Part shown: one piece after another, positions 1 to 9,773 of the stretch | How the letters are laid out: each line of letters starts with the position of its first letter | How positions within the stretch are numbered: the stretch's first letter is position 1 | Source: an uncultured Flavonifractor sp. | GTDB lineage: Bacteria > Bacillota > Clostridia > Oscillospirales > Oscillospiraceae | Direction: 5' to 3' | NCBI GenBank assembly: GCA_947346365.1 | Contig: CANAAV010000012.1 | Span: 1 to 64,000, forward strand | Length of the DNA stretch: 64,000 bases | The notes under the pieces: model-generated | Seen by the model: only the letters and a program-made list of their open reading frames with translations | What the model was told of the DNA's origin: nothing | Database searches by the model: none | Made by a program: the position numbers and the translations under genes

Positions 1-556
<556 letters not shown>

Positions 557-764
557 ATGCTATCTAAACGCTCTCGCGCTTAAATCACTTTATTGAAGCT
601 ATTCCTTAGCTTCAAAGAAATTTCTTAAGAGCCTTTCCAAACAATTCCTTGCTTTAGAAAGAACTTCTCGTCCTTTTCTGGTGCTTCGTGTTTCTTTCAC
701 GTTGTTTAATTTACAAGGTGCACGCTCCGTTCGCCCATCCCTTCGGATGCACAACCGGGTTTTC

Positions 765-793
765 ATTGTACCATAGCTTCCTCGGCTTGTCAA
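765..793 (-). promoter_or_regulatory. rRNA promoter P1 (nearest to 16S)
   Basis: On the minus strand: -35 TTGACA at 788-793, 17-nt spacer, -10 TACAAT at 765-770, preceded by an A-rich tract. It lies about 200 nt upstream of the 16S 5' end. The leader between (557-764) contains a small hairpin (595-613) and no gene. Confidence 0.85.
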
Positions 794-887
794 GTACTTT
801 TTTCTGCCCCTTCGCCCGGCCTCCCGGCCGCTCCAGAGCTCCCCTTCCTTGCCTCGCCCTGCCCGCATTCCTCACGCGAACTTTGCT

Positions 888-916
888 ATGATACCACACG
901 CTCCTTCGTTTGTCAA
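888..916 (-). promoter_or_regulatory. rRNA promoter P2
   Basis: Minus strand: TTGACA at 911-916, 17-nt spacer, TATCAT at 888-893, again with an A-rich tract just upstream. It is the second of three promoters of the same design spaced about 122 bp apart. Confidence 0.85.
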
Positions 917-1008
917 GTGCTTTTTTCGCCTTTCCTGCGGCCTCTCTGCCGCCCTCTTTGCCCTGGCCCTTCCGGCCCAAACACTTCCCGCCCTCAAAGC
1001 GCTCACCT

Positions 1009-1037
1009 AATATACCAAATCCTCCCCTCCTTGTCAA
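1009..1037 (-). promoter_or_regulatory. rRNA promoter P3 (most distal)
   Basis: Minus strand: TTGACA at 1032-1037, 17-nt spacer, TATATT at 1009-1014, with an A-rich tract upstream. It completes a triple tandem promoter array for the rRNA operon. Confidence 0.8.
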
Positions 1038-1130
1038 CACCTTTTTTGCTTTTTTTCGCAGGTTTTTTCCTTAACTTTTTTTATAACAAGATATGCGGTA
1101 AATATTCCCCTTTTACCCACAAGATATGCG

Positions 1131-2252
1131 CTACTCCTCCCTCTGTATCTTACCTCTGCCTACCGCCGTGCGCAGCTCCCGAACCAGCAGCGCCACGCCC
1201 GGCACAGCAAATCCAAATATCAGGTTTCCCGGCAGCACCCTCCGCTCCACCCATTTTCGCAGCGTGAAGGCGTCCGGAAACAGCCACAGTGCGCCGGCCA
1301 GACCCACTATTCCCAGAATCAGTACCGCTCCCCGCCGCCGTTTTTCGCTGCGCAGCGGAAAGAGAGCCTCTGCCATCCGGCAACAGGCGCTCAGCAGCAG
1401 CGCCGCCAGGGCCAAATCGGAAAAGACCCACAGGGCGATAATAACCGACTCTACCCGCTCAAAAGTCCCTTTGATTCCGATACCTTTCACCATCATAAAA
1501 AAGGGGGATTCCATTCGTCCCGCCAGACCTGTCCCGAAATTTCCCAGGCACACCCACTGCAGCGCCGTGAGCGCCAGGCACAGCACTGCGGCCCATCTCA
1601 TGGTTTGTCTCCGGTCTCCCTCCCTGCGCGCCACCTCGCCGCCCAGAAAGCCGCCGAACACCGCGTATCCCAGCACCCCCCCTGCGGCGGCGGCCCCCCG
1701 CAGCGCCCCCGGTATATCTCCGCTCCACACGGGCAGTACATTTTTGGTTTCCACCTGAACGCCGCCCAGCACCAGCACTACTCCCAGCCCCACCGCCAGG
1801 GCCAGATAAAATACCTGTCCCGCCCGGGCCAGCACACACGGCCGTTTCCAGGCCAGCCATAGGGCCAGCGCCAACAGCGCAGCGATGAACAGCGGCATCG
1901 GCGCATTCCGGTAACTGGTGGACAAAAAGCGCAGTCCGAACAGCCGCAGGTTGGTGCACAGCAGCGCCATGCCCCACAGCAGGCACGCTCCGGTAGCCGC
2001 CCGGCCCGCCCCCGGCCCCAGAACCTGCATGAAAATTTCCGCCAGGCCGTCGCCCTCCTTGCTTCCTTCAAACAGGCGGAACACGATCCAGCACAGCCCC
2101 AACAGCACCGGCAGTACAATTACGGCGGACAGCCATCCCCCGCGCCCGCCGCCCGCTCCGGTCCGGGCGGGCAGCTCCCACACCGCCGGACACAACAGCG
2201 CGGCAAATAGCAACGCCAATAGCTGTCGCATCGAAATCTTGCCTCTGTCCAC
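1131..2252 (-). CDS. GerAB-family spore germination permease
   Basis: A 373-residue, very hydrophobic protein with about ten predicted membrane spans, the usual size and layout of the GerAB/GerKB family (amino acid permease fold) of nutrient germinant receptors in the spore inner membrane. A family-like signature FERVESVIIALWVFSD lies near residues 271-286. It is the third gene of a minus-strand operon, 33 nt after the GerAC-type lipoprotein gene. The germinant cannot be inferred. A different amino acid permease is possible, but the A and C partner genes next to it make the germination role strong. Confidence 0.85.
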   Translation of the reverse strand: MDRGKISMRQLLALLFAALLCPAVWELPARTGAGGGRGGWLSAVIVLPVLLGLCWIVFRLFEGSKEGDGLAEIFMQVLGPGAGRAATGACLLWGMALLCTNLRLFGLRFLSTSYRNAPMPLFIAALLALALWLAWKRPCVLARAGQVFYLALAVGLGVVLVLGGVQVETKNVLPVWSGDIPGALRGAAAAGGVLGYAVFGGFLGGEVARREGDRRQTMRWAAVLCLALTALQWVCLGNFGTGLAGRMESPFFMMVKGIGIKGTFERVESVIIALWVFSDLALAALLLSACCRMAEALFPLRSEKRRRGAVLILGIVGLAGALWLFPDAFTLRKWVERRVLPGNLIFGFAVPGVALLVRELRTAVGRGKIQREE

Positions 2253-2285
2253 AGCTTCACCTCTTAATTATCGTTCATTCCCTTT

Positions 2286-3386
2286 TTATCTCTCCGCGTC
2301 ATAGCTACGCTCCACATGGGCCTGCACCTCTATGTTTAGCTCCAGCTCACTCCATTTTTCCCACTGCTCCTGGATCTCCCTCCAGCGCCACGGTCTGGTT
2401 ATTCCCGCGGCGGACTGCAAATCCAAAAAATCTGCGTCCAGCGACTGCCCCAGCACCAGCGCTTCCCGAATCCGCCTGGTCTCTACCTCTACCAGCCGCT
2501 TCTCCAGCTCTTCCAGCGTCTCCCGGTTCCGCAGTTCCGCGTCCCCCTCCGCCAGGTTGGCGTCTACTCTGCAAAGCACCTGTAGTCCCTTCAGCTCTTC
2601 CCCTTGGAATACTGCACGCGTCCTGCTTTGAGCACCCACTACCCGCAGCGCCGCTTTGCCTCCATCCGGTAGCTCCACCTCCACCACGTCGGCGTCTGCC
2701 TGCCCGGTCAGCAGGTGAATGCCCTCTGCCGCGTCTTCTTCCGCCCAGCCCGCCAGCCTGCCGTCCTTTAAAATGGCATAGCCATCCATCTTCAGCCCCT
2801 CCTGCACCGTCAACGCCGGTGCAAAGGATGCCCCGCACCGCTCCAAATCAGCCAGCACATCCCCTACGGACCGTGGCATGGACCAGCCGCTCATCCCCGC
2901 TCCGTCGGCCATGGCCTCCAGCTGGTCTGCCGCGGAGCTTCCTTCCGCTGCAGACCGGATTGCCTCTCCGGCGCTGCCGCCTTTTACAATGTATAGCTGT
3001 GTGTCCAGGCGCATCTCCACGTCCCGCAGGACATATTCAAGGGGCTCCGACGCCCGCTCCCAGGCCATGCTCTCCCCTACCAACAGCTGTCCCACATGCC
3101 CGAAGTATACATATGATGCCCCTTCCGCCTGCATATCCAGCACACAAGCGCTGATAGAACCGGCGCTCCGGCCGCTGACCTCCGCCTCTCTGCCGCCGCC
3201 GTTCTCGCCGCCGCTTCCGGTGCCGGAGGAGGCAGTGACCGCCACCCCCTCCTCTGCCGCGTCCACTCCCAGCGTGCGCATTAGAGCCATGCCGTCCAAC
3301 TCCCTGGCATAGGGCAGCAGGTCAAACCTTCCGCACCCACATAAAGCGGCCGTGCAGACTGCCGCCGCCGCGATTTTCCATTTCAT
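2286..3386 (-). CDS. GerAC-family germination lipoprotein
   Basis: A 366-residue protein with an N-terminal lipoprotein signal (hydrophobic stretch then ALCGCG, probable lipidated Cys at about 18). It is the membrane-anchored C subunit of a GerA-type nutrient receptor. I chose the ATG at 3386 because it follows a GGAGAGAG ribosome site; an upstream in-frame extension overlaps gerAA and has no signal peptide. It sits 13 nt after the GerAA gene, giving the order A-C-B. A long Gly/Ser/Glu-rich segment near residues 50-75 is probably a linker. Confidence 0.88.
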   Translation of the reverse strand: MKWKIAAAAVCTAALCGCGRFDLLPYARELDGMALMRTLGVDAAEEGVAVTASSGTGSGGENGGGREAEVSGRSAGSISACVLDMQAEGASYVYFGHVGQLLVGESMAWERASEPLEYVLRDVEMRLDTQLYIVKGGSAGEAIRSAAEGSSAADQLEAMADGAGMSGWSMPRSVGDVLADLERCGASFAPALTVQEGLKMDGYAILKDGRLAGWAEEDAAEGIHLLTGQADADVVEVELPDGGKAALRVVGAQSRTRAVFQGEELKGLQVLCRVDANLAEGDAELRNRETLEELEKRLVEVETRRIREALVLGQSLDADFLDLQSAAGITRPWRWREIQEQWEKWSELELNIEVQAHVERSYDAER

Positions 3387-3399
3387 GACACTCTCTCCA

Positions 3400-4920
3400 T
3401 CAGCCCTGGTTTCGTTTGTTTTTTGTCCGCAGCGCCGCCGGACGCAGTTTGGTCTTAGGCAGGGGTTGGCGCAGCACGGCCTGCCCCTGCACCTGCTCCC
3501 CCTCGTTGGCCGCAAACGGGGTCAGATAGGACACGCCGAAGCTTTCGATCCCCGCCAGATGACACACCAGCGCCGCAAGCCCCATCACCGCGCCGAACAG
3601 TCCCGCCGCGCCGGCCAGCAGCGCCAGAGCAAACCGCCACAGCCGCAGGGCGCCGGCCAGCTCCTGGGACGGCATGGTGTACCCGGCGATACCGGCGATA
3701 GCTACTACAATGAGCACCGCCGGCGAGACAATTTTGGCCTCGACCGCCGCCGTACCTACCACAAGCCCGCCGATGATAGACACCGTCTGTCCAATGGCCT
3801 GGGGCAGGCGCAGTCCGGCCTCCTGGAGAATTTCGAAGGCGATCAGCAGAATCAGCACCTCAAATACCGATGCAAACGGCACGTCCCGCTTGGCGGAAAT
3901 GATCGACAGCGCCAGCCGGGTGGGAATCATCTCCTGATGAAAGGTGACCACTGCCACATACAGAGCCGGCAGCGTCAAAGTAATCATCAGGCAGATATAC
4001 CGCAGCGCCGTCAGCATAGTTGCTACCATCCAATTACTGGATTTGTCCTGCGCGGCCCGTAAAAAGTCTCCGATGGTTCCCGGCGCCAAATATCCCAGGG
4101 GCAGTCCGTCGATGAGAATTCCCACCCGCCCCTCCGCCAGCCCGCCGCAGAAGCGGTCTGGCCGTTCGGTGTATTGGACCAGGGGAAACGGGGTGCTTGT
4201 CTGTCCGGCAATATACTCCTCGATATTCCCGGCCGCCAGAAGCGCGTCGATGTCGAGCCGGCTCAGCTGCGCCTGCGTCTGCTCCACCAGCTCCATGTTG
4301 GCGATGCCGTCTATATACAGCACGTCTACCGCCGTCAGAGACTGCCGGCCCACCACCTGTTCCCGGATTTTCAGCTCCGGAGCCTTTAAATGCCGTCTGA
4401 CTAGGCTGGTGTTGGTGCGGATTCCTTCCACAAAAGCGTCCCGGGACCCTTTTAAAACAGTCTCGTTTTCCGGCGCGCTGATTCCCCGTTTTTCCTCCGT
4501 GCCCACGTTGAAGGAGAGCGCTTCCCCCTCTCCCGGGAACAACAGCAGGCAGTTGCCTGCCACCAGGTCTCCCACCGCCTGGTCCATGGTATTTCGCCGC
4601 TCCACACCCAGGCTGTAGAGGGCCCCTTCCTCCATCTGCCGCATCACGTCTTTCATATCCGCAAGCCGCGCCAGCTCTCTGTCCTGCGCCATGGGCCGCA
4701 GTACATAGTCGCTGACCCGCTCCATGCGCACCATTCCCTCCACGTAGCATAGGGTCAGGATCTTCTTTCCGTCCCCCGCCAGCTGAACCGGGCGTTTAGA
4801 AAAATCCACTGTTCCCTGAAACACCTGCTCCAGGCTCTCCAGGCTCAAGGGCAGGGCAATCCGCGGCTCCCTCCGGGGGTGGGGCGGGACACTCTCCCGC
4901 TTTCGTCCAAAAAATCCCAT
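3400..4920 (-). CDS. GerAA-family spore germination protein
   Basis: A 506-residue protein with a large soluble N-terminal part followed by a cluster of hydrophobic helices from about residue 285 and a short basic tail, the layout of GerA/SpoVAF-type A subunits. Motifs such as DGLPLGYLAPGTIGDFLRA fit this family. The ATG at 4920 has a strong AGGAGG site 8 nt upstream; an ATG 15 codons earlier lacks one. It is the first gene of the operon, with no other gene until the ricT terminator upstream. Confidence 0.92.
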   Translation of the reverse strand: MGFFGRKRESVPPHPRREPRIALPLSLESLEQVFQGTVDFSKRPVQLAGDGKKILTLCYVEGMVRMERVSDYVLRPMAQDRELARLADMKDVMRQMEEGALYSLGVERRNTMDQAVGDLVAGNCLLLFPGEGEALSFNVGTEEKRGISAPENETVLKGSRDAFVEGIRTNTSLVRRHLKAPELKIREQVVGRQSLTAVDVLYIDGIANMELVEQTQAQLSRLDIDALLAAGNIEEYIAGQTSTPFPLVQYTERPDRFCGGLAEGRVGILIDGLPLGYLAPGTIGDFLRAAQDKSSNWMVATMLTALRYICLMITLTLPALYVAVVTFHQEMIPTRLALSIISAKRDVPFASVFEVLILLIAFEILQEAGLRLPQAIGQTVSIIGGLVVGTAAVEAKIVSPAVLIVVAIAGIAGYTMPSQELAGALRLWRFALALLAGAAGLFGAVMGLAALVCHLAGIESFGVSYLTPFAANEGEQVQGQAVLRQPLPKTKLRPAALRTKNKRNQG

Positions 4921-5001
4921 GGAATGCGCCTCCTCTTTCCTGGCCGCCTGTTCCCGGTACGGCATTCCAGTTCAGTATGACCTCTCCCGCCTAAAATATG
5001 C

Positions 5002-5041
5002 AAACCGCGGCCCGCCGGATTAATCCGGCGGGCCGCGGTTT
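5002..5041. terminator. 40-nt perfect palindrome, probable ricT terminator
   Basis: A perfect 20-bp inverted repeat with no loop spacer, starting AAACCGCGGCCCGCC, lies 42 nt past the ricT stop and 80 nt before the gerAA start. There is only a short T run after it, so its terminator role is inferred from position. Confidence 0.6.
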
Positions 5042-5083
5042 GTGGAAACATCCTGCACAGTGCGCGACCTTGGATGTGCGCAG

Positions 5084-6271
5084 TTATGTCTCAGGCCGCC
5101 CTCCCTTTGGCTTACCTCTGTAATATTTCCGGCGGCGGTAGGCACGCCGCTCCTCGCCCGCACCCTCTTTGCCCTTGGGCACCGCCTTTTCCTTCGGCAC
5201 TTTTTCCTTCACGGGCTGTCCGGCGCGGCCGCCCGGCCGCTCTCCGCTCTCGGCATATTCGCTTTTGGGGCCGTGACTACGGCTGCGGCGGGCTTTGCTC
5301 TCCCGCTCGCCCTCCTCTTCCGCCTGCAAGCTCCACAGCCCGCTCAGCGCCTGGTTCACGCTGCCGGACAGGGTCTTAGGCTCCTCCACGGGAGTCACCT
5401 TGCGCAGCTTTGCCAATTCCTCCGGCGGAGGAACTATATAGCCCTCGGGCCGTTTGCCCTTTCCGTTGCGCACCACGCATATCTCGCAGTTGTGGAAGCA
5501 TTTTGGCGTCTCCGGCGCGTCGTCCAGCCGCACCTTCACCTGCTCGCGCAGCAAATTGACCGACGCCACCGTACCCACCCCCTCCGGGGTCTCCACAAAG
5601 GACTCCGCCTTGGGCATCCGCTTCACCGCGTCCTCATAGGCCTCCTGCTCGTACTTTAAGCAGCACATCAGCCGCCCGCAGGTGCCGGAAATCTTTGTGG
5701 GGTTCAGGGAGAGATTCTGCGTCTTCGCCATCTTGATGGACACCGGCTGAAATTCATCCAAAAACGTGGCGCAGCAAAAGGGCTTGCCGCAGACTCCCAG
5801 TCCCCCCAGCATTTTGGCCTCGTCCCGCACACCGATCTGCCGCAGCTCAATGCGGGTATGGAACACCCCCGCAAGGTCCTTTACCAGGGCCCGGAAATCC
5901 ACCCGCCCTTCAGAGGTAAAGAAAAACAAGATTTTGCTTCCCTCGAAGTTATACTCCACCTCCACCAGCTTCATCTCCAGCCCGTGCTGGACAATCTTCT
6001 CCTGACAGATGTCGAAAGCCCGGGCTTCTTTCTCCTTGTTGCGCCGCACAATCTCCAAGTCCCGCTCGGTGGCCAGGCGCACCAGCGGGCGCAGGGGCTG
6101 GACCACGGCGGAGTCCTCCACCATCGTGTTGCCCTGGATGCACTCGCCAAACTCAATCCCCCGGGAGGTCTCAATAATGACCCCCTGGCCGCTCTCCACC
6201 TGCATCCCCTTGGGGTCAAAATAATATTGTTTTCCGCCGCTTTTAAAGCGCACGCCAATAATCTCGGTCAT
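5084..6271 (-). CDS. ricT: RicT/YaaT, PSP1-domain protein
   Basis: A 395-residue PSP1-domain protein. The conserved cysteine pairs are visible in GVCGKPFCC and CGRLMCC (about residues 160-205), which in B. subtilis RicT take part in Fe-S binding within the RicAFT complex that affects RNase Y-dependent mRNA processing and development. The C-terminal ~100 residues are a Lys/Arg/Glu-rich low-complexity tail. I use the ATG at 6271, preceded by GGAGGAG; an ATG four codons earlier has no good ribosome site. It follows holB by 33 nt, as in B. subtilis. Confidence 0.93.
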   Translation of the reverse strand: MTEIIGVRFKSGGKQYYFDPKGMQVESGQGVIIETSRGIEFGECIQGNTMVEDSAVVQPLRPLVRLATERDLEIVRRNKEKEARAFDICQEKIVQHGLEMKLVEVEYNFEGSKILFFFTSEGRVDFRALVKDLAGVFHTRIELRQIGVRDEAKMLGGLGVCGKPFCCATFLDEFQPVSIKMAKTQNLSLNPTKISGTCGRLMCCLKYEQEAYEDAVKRMPKAESFVETPEGVGTVASVNLLREQVKVRLDDAPETPKCFHNCEICVVRNGKGKRPEGYIVPPPEELAKLRKVTPVEEPKTLSGSVNQALSGLWSLQAEEEGERESKARRSRSHGPKSEYAESGERPGGRAGQPVKEKVPKEKAVPKGKEGAGEERRAYRRRKYYRGKPKGGRPET

Positions 6272-6304
6272 AAGCTCCTCCATGCGTCCTCTGTCATTCT
6301 CGTT

Positions 6305-7294
6305 TCAGGCGGAGGTCCCGCTCAGTCCGGCGCACAGCCATCCGGCCAGATGCCCTGCGCCCACATTGTATTCGCAGGCCGAGCGCAGCTGCTCCAGCTT
6401 GTCCGCCATTTGGACCAGCCGCTTAGGCGGCAGGGCCACAGCCGCCTGTCGCGCCGCCGCCCGCCGCCGCTCGTCCCCTTCCAGAGGGACGCGCGCGCCG
6501 CAGGCCAGGGCGTCCCGCAGCAGCAGGATTGTCTCCTCCAGCAGCGCTTGTATCTGTTCTCGGTCCCATTTTTCCAGGGAAATACACATTTCCATCAGCC
6601 GCAGCTCATCCCCTGCGGCCGCGCGCTCCAACAGCTCCAGCGCTCCGCTGAGCGCGGCGCGCTCTTCCTGCCGCTCCCCCTCTAGGGCCTCCACCGCCCG
6701 GCCCAGCACGCCGCCGCATGCCTGAGCCGCGCCGCGCAGCTCCTCCCGATCCCGATCCGGATACCGCCGCGCCAGCCACTGCTCCGCCTCCTGACGGCTC
6801 ACCGGCGCCAAGGCCAGCGTTTCACACCGGGAGCGCACAGTCTCCAGCAGGGACTGCGCCGGCTCAGCCAGCAGCAGAAACGCCCCGTAGGCAGGCCCCT
6901 CCTCCAGCAGCTTGAGCATCGCGTTCTGGGCGCTGGGATTCATCCGCTGGGCGTCCTGTAAAATATACACCTTCCGCCCGGCCTCGTTGGGCCGGATGTA
7001 GGCGTCGCTGCGCAGGGCCCGCACCTGGGCCACGGTGATATCTTTTCCACCGCCGGTCCGGATGATATCCGGATGGATGCCCCCCGCCGCCTTCCGGCAG
7101 GCGCTGCAACGCAGGCAAGGCTTTTCCCCCTCCCCGGTGCACACCAGCGCGGCGGCCAGCAGGGCCGCCAGCGTGCGCTTGCCCGACCCGGCGCTCCCGC
7201 TGAGTATGTACGCGTGGGAAAGCCCGCCGCGGCCCATCTCCTGCTCCAGCTGCCGCTTCACAGCGGCGTTTCCGGCCAAATCCGCCAGATTCAT
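6305..7294 (-). CDS. holB: DNA polymerase III delta' subunit
   Basis: A 329-residue AAA+ clamp-loader subunit. It has a Walker A-like GSAGSGKRT near residue 33, four zinc-type cysteines (CLRCSACR and an upstream Cys, about 52-66), and the sensor/SRC region (RSRCETLAL) at about 150-160. It loads the beta clamp together with DnaX and HolA. It lies 6 nt downstream of darA, and ricT follows, matching the conserved Firmicutes cluster. Confidence 0.93.
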   Translation of the reverse strand: MNLADLAGNAAVKRQLEQEMGRGGLSHAYILSGSAGSGKRTLAALLAAALVCTGEGEKPCLRCSACRKAAGGIHPDIIRTGGGKDITVAQVRALRSDAYIRPNEAGRKVYILQDAQRMNPSAQNAMLKLLEEGPAYGAFLLLAEPAQSLLETVRSRCETLALAPVSRQEAEQWLARRYPDRDREELRGAAQACGGVLGRAVEALEGERQEERAALSGALELLERAAAGDELRLMEMCISLEKWDREQIQALLEETILLLRDALACGARVPLEGDERRRAAARQAAVALPPKRLVQMADKLEQLRSACEYNVGAGHLAGWLCAGLSGTSA

Positions 7295-7300
7295 CTGTCC

Positions 7301-7624
7301 TTATACCCGCTCAAAGCGCTCGATATCCACCACAAAAATGGTGGCTCCCCCCACTACAACCTCCACCGGCATGCTGGGATAATACCCATAGCTCATCTCA
7401 GTGGTGGTGGGAATCATCTGCTTGCGGCTGTGGCAGTGCTCCCGAATGATGTCGATCACTCCCTGTACCTTCTCCTCATCCACGCCTACCAGAATCGTCA
7501 CGTTGCCCGCCATCAGGAATCCGCCGGTGGTGGCCAGCTTTGTGGATGAAAACCCCGCCTTTGTCAAGGCCTGGGTTACGGTGTTGGCGTCGTCGTGATT
7601 GATAATTGCAAGAACCAATTTCAT
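7301..7624 (-). CDS. darA: Cyclic di-AMP receptor DarA (PII-like)
   Basis: A 107-residue PII-like protein of the YaaQ/DarA family: it begins MKLVLAIINHDDANTV and has a G-rich loop TTGGFLMAGN. DarA trimers bind c-di-AMP; downstream partners are not fully known. The ATG at 7624 follows AGGAGGG; the upstream in-frame ATG would overlap the decarboxylase gene. The c-di-AMP link is family knowledge, not shown here. Confidence 0.93.
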   Translation of the reverse strand: MKLVLAIINHDDANTVTQALTKAGFSSTKLATTGGFLMAGNVTILVGVDEEKVQGVIDIIREHCHSRKQMIPTTTEMSYGYYPSMPVEVVVGGATIFVVDIERFERV

Positions 7625-7658
7625 CGGTATCCCTCCTATGGGAAGGCCCGGCCCGCCG

Positions 7659-8984
7659 CTACACACACCGCGTCGGGACAGTCTGTACGCCTTCTGCTAT
7701 ATTATAACCTATCTGCTGAAAATATGCGACAGTTTTTTTCTCAATTCGCTCCCCCGGCGCCACTACCGGAACTCCCGGCGGATACGGGGCGATCTGCTGG
7801 GCGCTGACCCGTCCGGCACACTGTGCCAGGGGCAGCGTCTCCCGGGGGGAGAACAGCGCCTGCCGGGGGGAGAGCGCCTGTTCCGGCGCAGGCGGAGGCG
7901 GCGGAACAGGCCGCCCCCCCCGGGGCAGCGCGGACAGCGCCTGCTCCAGCCGCGCCAGCTCCTGCGCGCCGTCCATGCACGTGCAGATGCACACCACATG
8001 CCCCTCATCCGCCATCTCCACATAGATCCCCTGCGCCTCCAGCGCCCGCTGGGCGGCAAACCCGTCCGCCGTGCAGACCGTCAGCCGCGTGGGGTCCAGC
8101 CGCCCCGCCCTCTCCGTCAAGCACGGCAGCGCCGCCCGCATCCGGCGCACGCCCCCGGCCGTCTCCCGGTACCTTTCCCCTCCTTCTCCCTCCATCCAGC
8201 CCCGGCACACATCCATAGCGGCCATGAGCAGATAGGAGGGACTGGAGCTTCCATATACGCTCCCCGCCCGCCGCAGGTCCCCGTGGGAGAAGCCTTCCCC
8301 TGCCAGCAGCAGAGCGCCCTGCCCCAGGGCCGGCAGCGTCTTGTGGGCGGAAACCGCCGCCAGATCCGCCCCCCGCAGGTAGTCAACGCCGAGAAACGGC
8401 AGATGGGCCCCATGGGCCCCGTCCACCACCAGCCGCCCCCCGCGGCGGTGGATCACTGCGGCTATGGCCGGAACATCCGATAATATACCGTAATATGTCG
8501 GAGAAGTAATACAAACCGTTTTAATATCTGGGCGCTCTTGCAGCGCCCGCTCCACCGCCTCCGGCTGGAGCGCTCCCAAAATTCCCTCCTGCTCCAGCCA
8601 GGGCCGCTGGAGGTAAACCGGCCGTAAATCCAACAGCCCCAGGGCGTTGTAAACGCTGCGATGGCATCCCCGGTCTATCAAAATCCGCTCCCCCGGAGCA
8701 CACGCCAGCAGCAACGCCGCGTGCATCCCCTGGGTGGACCCTCCGGTTAAAAAGAGACACTCCTCCATATGCAGCGCCTGCGCCCACAGCTTCTCCGCGG
8801 CGGCGATGGGTCCGTCTCCGGCAAAGAGATCCCCCGTGGGCGTCAGCTCCGTCACATCCAGCGCGGCGGCCGCCGCCAGCTCCGGAATGGGCAGGGTCTT
8901 TCCCTTGTGCCCCGGCATATGCATTCGCAGCGGCTTTTTCCCCGCAAAATCCCGCAGGGCGTCGTAAAGCGGCGTAGGACCCAT
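7659..8984 (-). CDS. Orn/Lys/Arg decarboxylase family protein (YaaO-like)
   Basis: A 441-residue fold-type I PLP enzyme. The Schiff-base lysine is in SAHKTLPALGQGA (K215), with the PLP-phosphate motif GGSTQGMHA at about 81-90 and DGAHGAH at about 188-194. The length matches the short YaaO/SpeA-like group. The substrate (arginine, lysine or ornithine) cannot be told from sequence. It starts at an ATG with GGAAGGAGG upstream and leads the darA-holB-ricT cluster. Confidence 0.9.
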   Translation of the reverse strand: MGPTPLYDALRDFAGKKPLRMHMPGHKGKTLPIPELAAAAALDVTELTPTGDLFAGDGPIAAAEKLWAQALHMEECLFLTGGSTQGMHAALLLACAPGERILIDRGCHRSVYNALGLLDLRPVYLQRPWLEQEGILGALQPEAVERALQERPDIKTVCITSPTYYGILSDVPAIAAVIHRRGGRLVVDGAHGAHLPFLGVDYLRGADLAAVSAHKTLPALGQGALLLAGEGFSHGDLRRAGSVYGSSSPSYLLMAAMDVCRGWMEGEGGERYRETAGGVRRMRAALPCLTERAGRLDPTRLTVCTADGFAAQRALEAQGIYVEMADEGHVVCICTCMDGAQELARLEQALSALPRGGRPVPPPPPAPEQALSPRQALFSPRETLPLAQCAGRVSAQQIAPYPPGVPVVAPGERIEKKTVAYFQQIGYNIAEGVQTVPTRCV

Positions 8985-9043
8985 GGTCCGGCCTCCTTCC
9001 GTTTCAGTGCGCGGCGCTGTGCGTTAAATTGGCAGAATAAAAT

Positions 9044-9074
9044 GATAGAACAGCCGCAACGCGGCTATTCTATC
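9044..9074 (-). terminator. Terminator of the ABC transporter operon
   Basis: A near-perfect hairpin (GATAGAATAGCCGC paired with GCGGCTGTTCTATC on the minus strand) is followed by ATTTTATT. It lies 58 nt past the permease stop. Confidence 0.8.
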
Positions 9075-9131
9075 ACAAATTTGTGCTCCTGTCATCCGTA
9101 TTTCCCCGGCTTTATCTTGCAATGCCCACTC

Positions 9132-9773
9132 TCACAGCTCTTTTTTCTCGTAAATTCCCCGTGCGATGCAATAGGACGCCCCAAACGCCCCTGCCACCAG
9201 CAGGACCAGCAGGCCGGGCAGGGCTCTCAGCAGCCATATCGGAGGCGCGGGCAGGCTCCCCCAGCTCTTCAAAACCATTCCGCCCAGAAAAGCCCCTCCA
9301 AAAATAATCACAAACAGGCCCATAGAGATGCTGCGGCTTTTCTCCGCGCCGTACTTCAGCAGCAGGGGCAGCGTGAAGGAATTCATAAACAACACCGCTC
9401 CGGCGCAGGCCAGCGCGGTGAGGGCCAGCTCCGCCACACTCTCCTTTAAGAGCCCCGCCAGCCGCAGCGCCCCCATCAGCGCCACTACCACAGCCGTCAT
9501 TCCCCCCACCACCGCCAGGGTAAACAGGTATTTAGCCCCCACCACACCGGCCCGGCCCGCGGGGGTGGACACGGCGAATTTGTCCCACCGGGCCTGCTCG
9601 TCATAGGCGATGGAGGACATGGGCAGAACCAGCCCCACCAGTGAGATCATAGCCCCAAATATCCCCGCGCCCATGCCCATAACGGCCATGGCTGCGTAAA
9701 ATACCAAAAAAATCATGTAATAACCCAGCTGTTTTTTCAGCACCACAATGTCCTTGTAAATCAGCCCGGTCAT
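9132..9773 (-). CDS. ABC-2 type transporter permease
   Basis: A 213-residue protein with about six hydrophobic spans and the sequence SSIAYDEQARWDKFAVSTP, resembling the ABC-2 permease family that accompanies YtrA-type ATPases. The start at 9773 overlaps the ATPase stop by four bases (ATGA), so the two are translationally coupled. The exported substrate is unknown; such operons often respond to cell-envelope stress or antibiotics. Confidence 0.82.
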   Translation of the reverse strand: MTGLIYKDIVVLKKQLGYYMIFLVFYAAMAVMGMGAGIFGAMISLVGLVLPMSSIAYDEQARWDKFAVSTPAGRAGVVGAKYLFTLAVVGGMTAVVVALMGALRLAGLLKESVAELALTALACAGAVLFMNSFTLPLLLKYGAEKSRSISMGLFVIIFGGAFLGGMVLKSWGSLPAPPIWLLRALPGLLVLLVAGAFGASYCIARGIYEKKEL

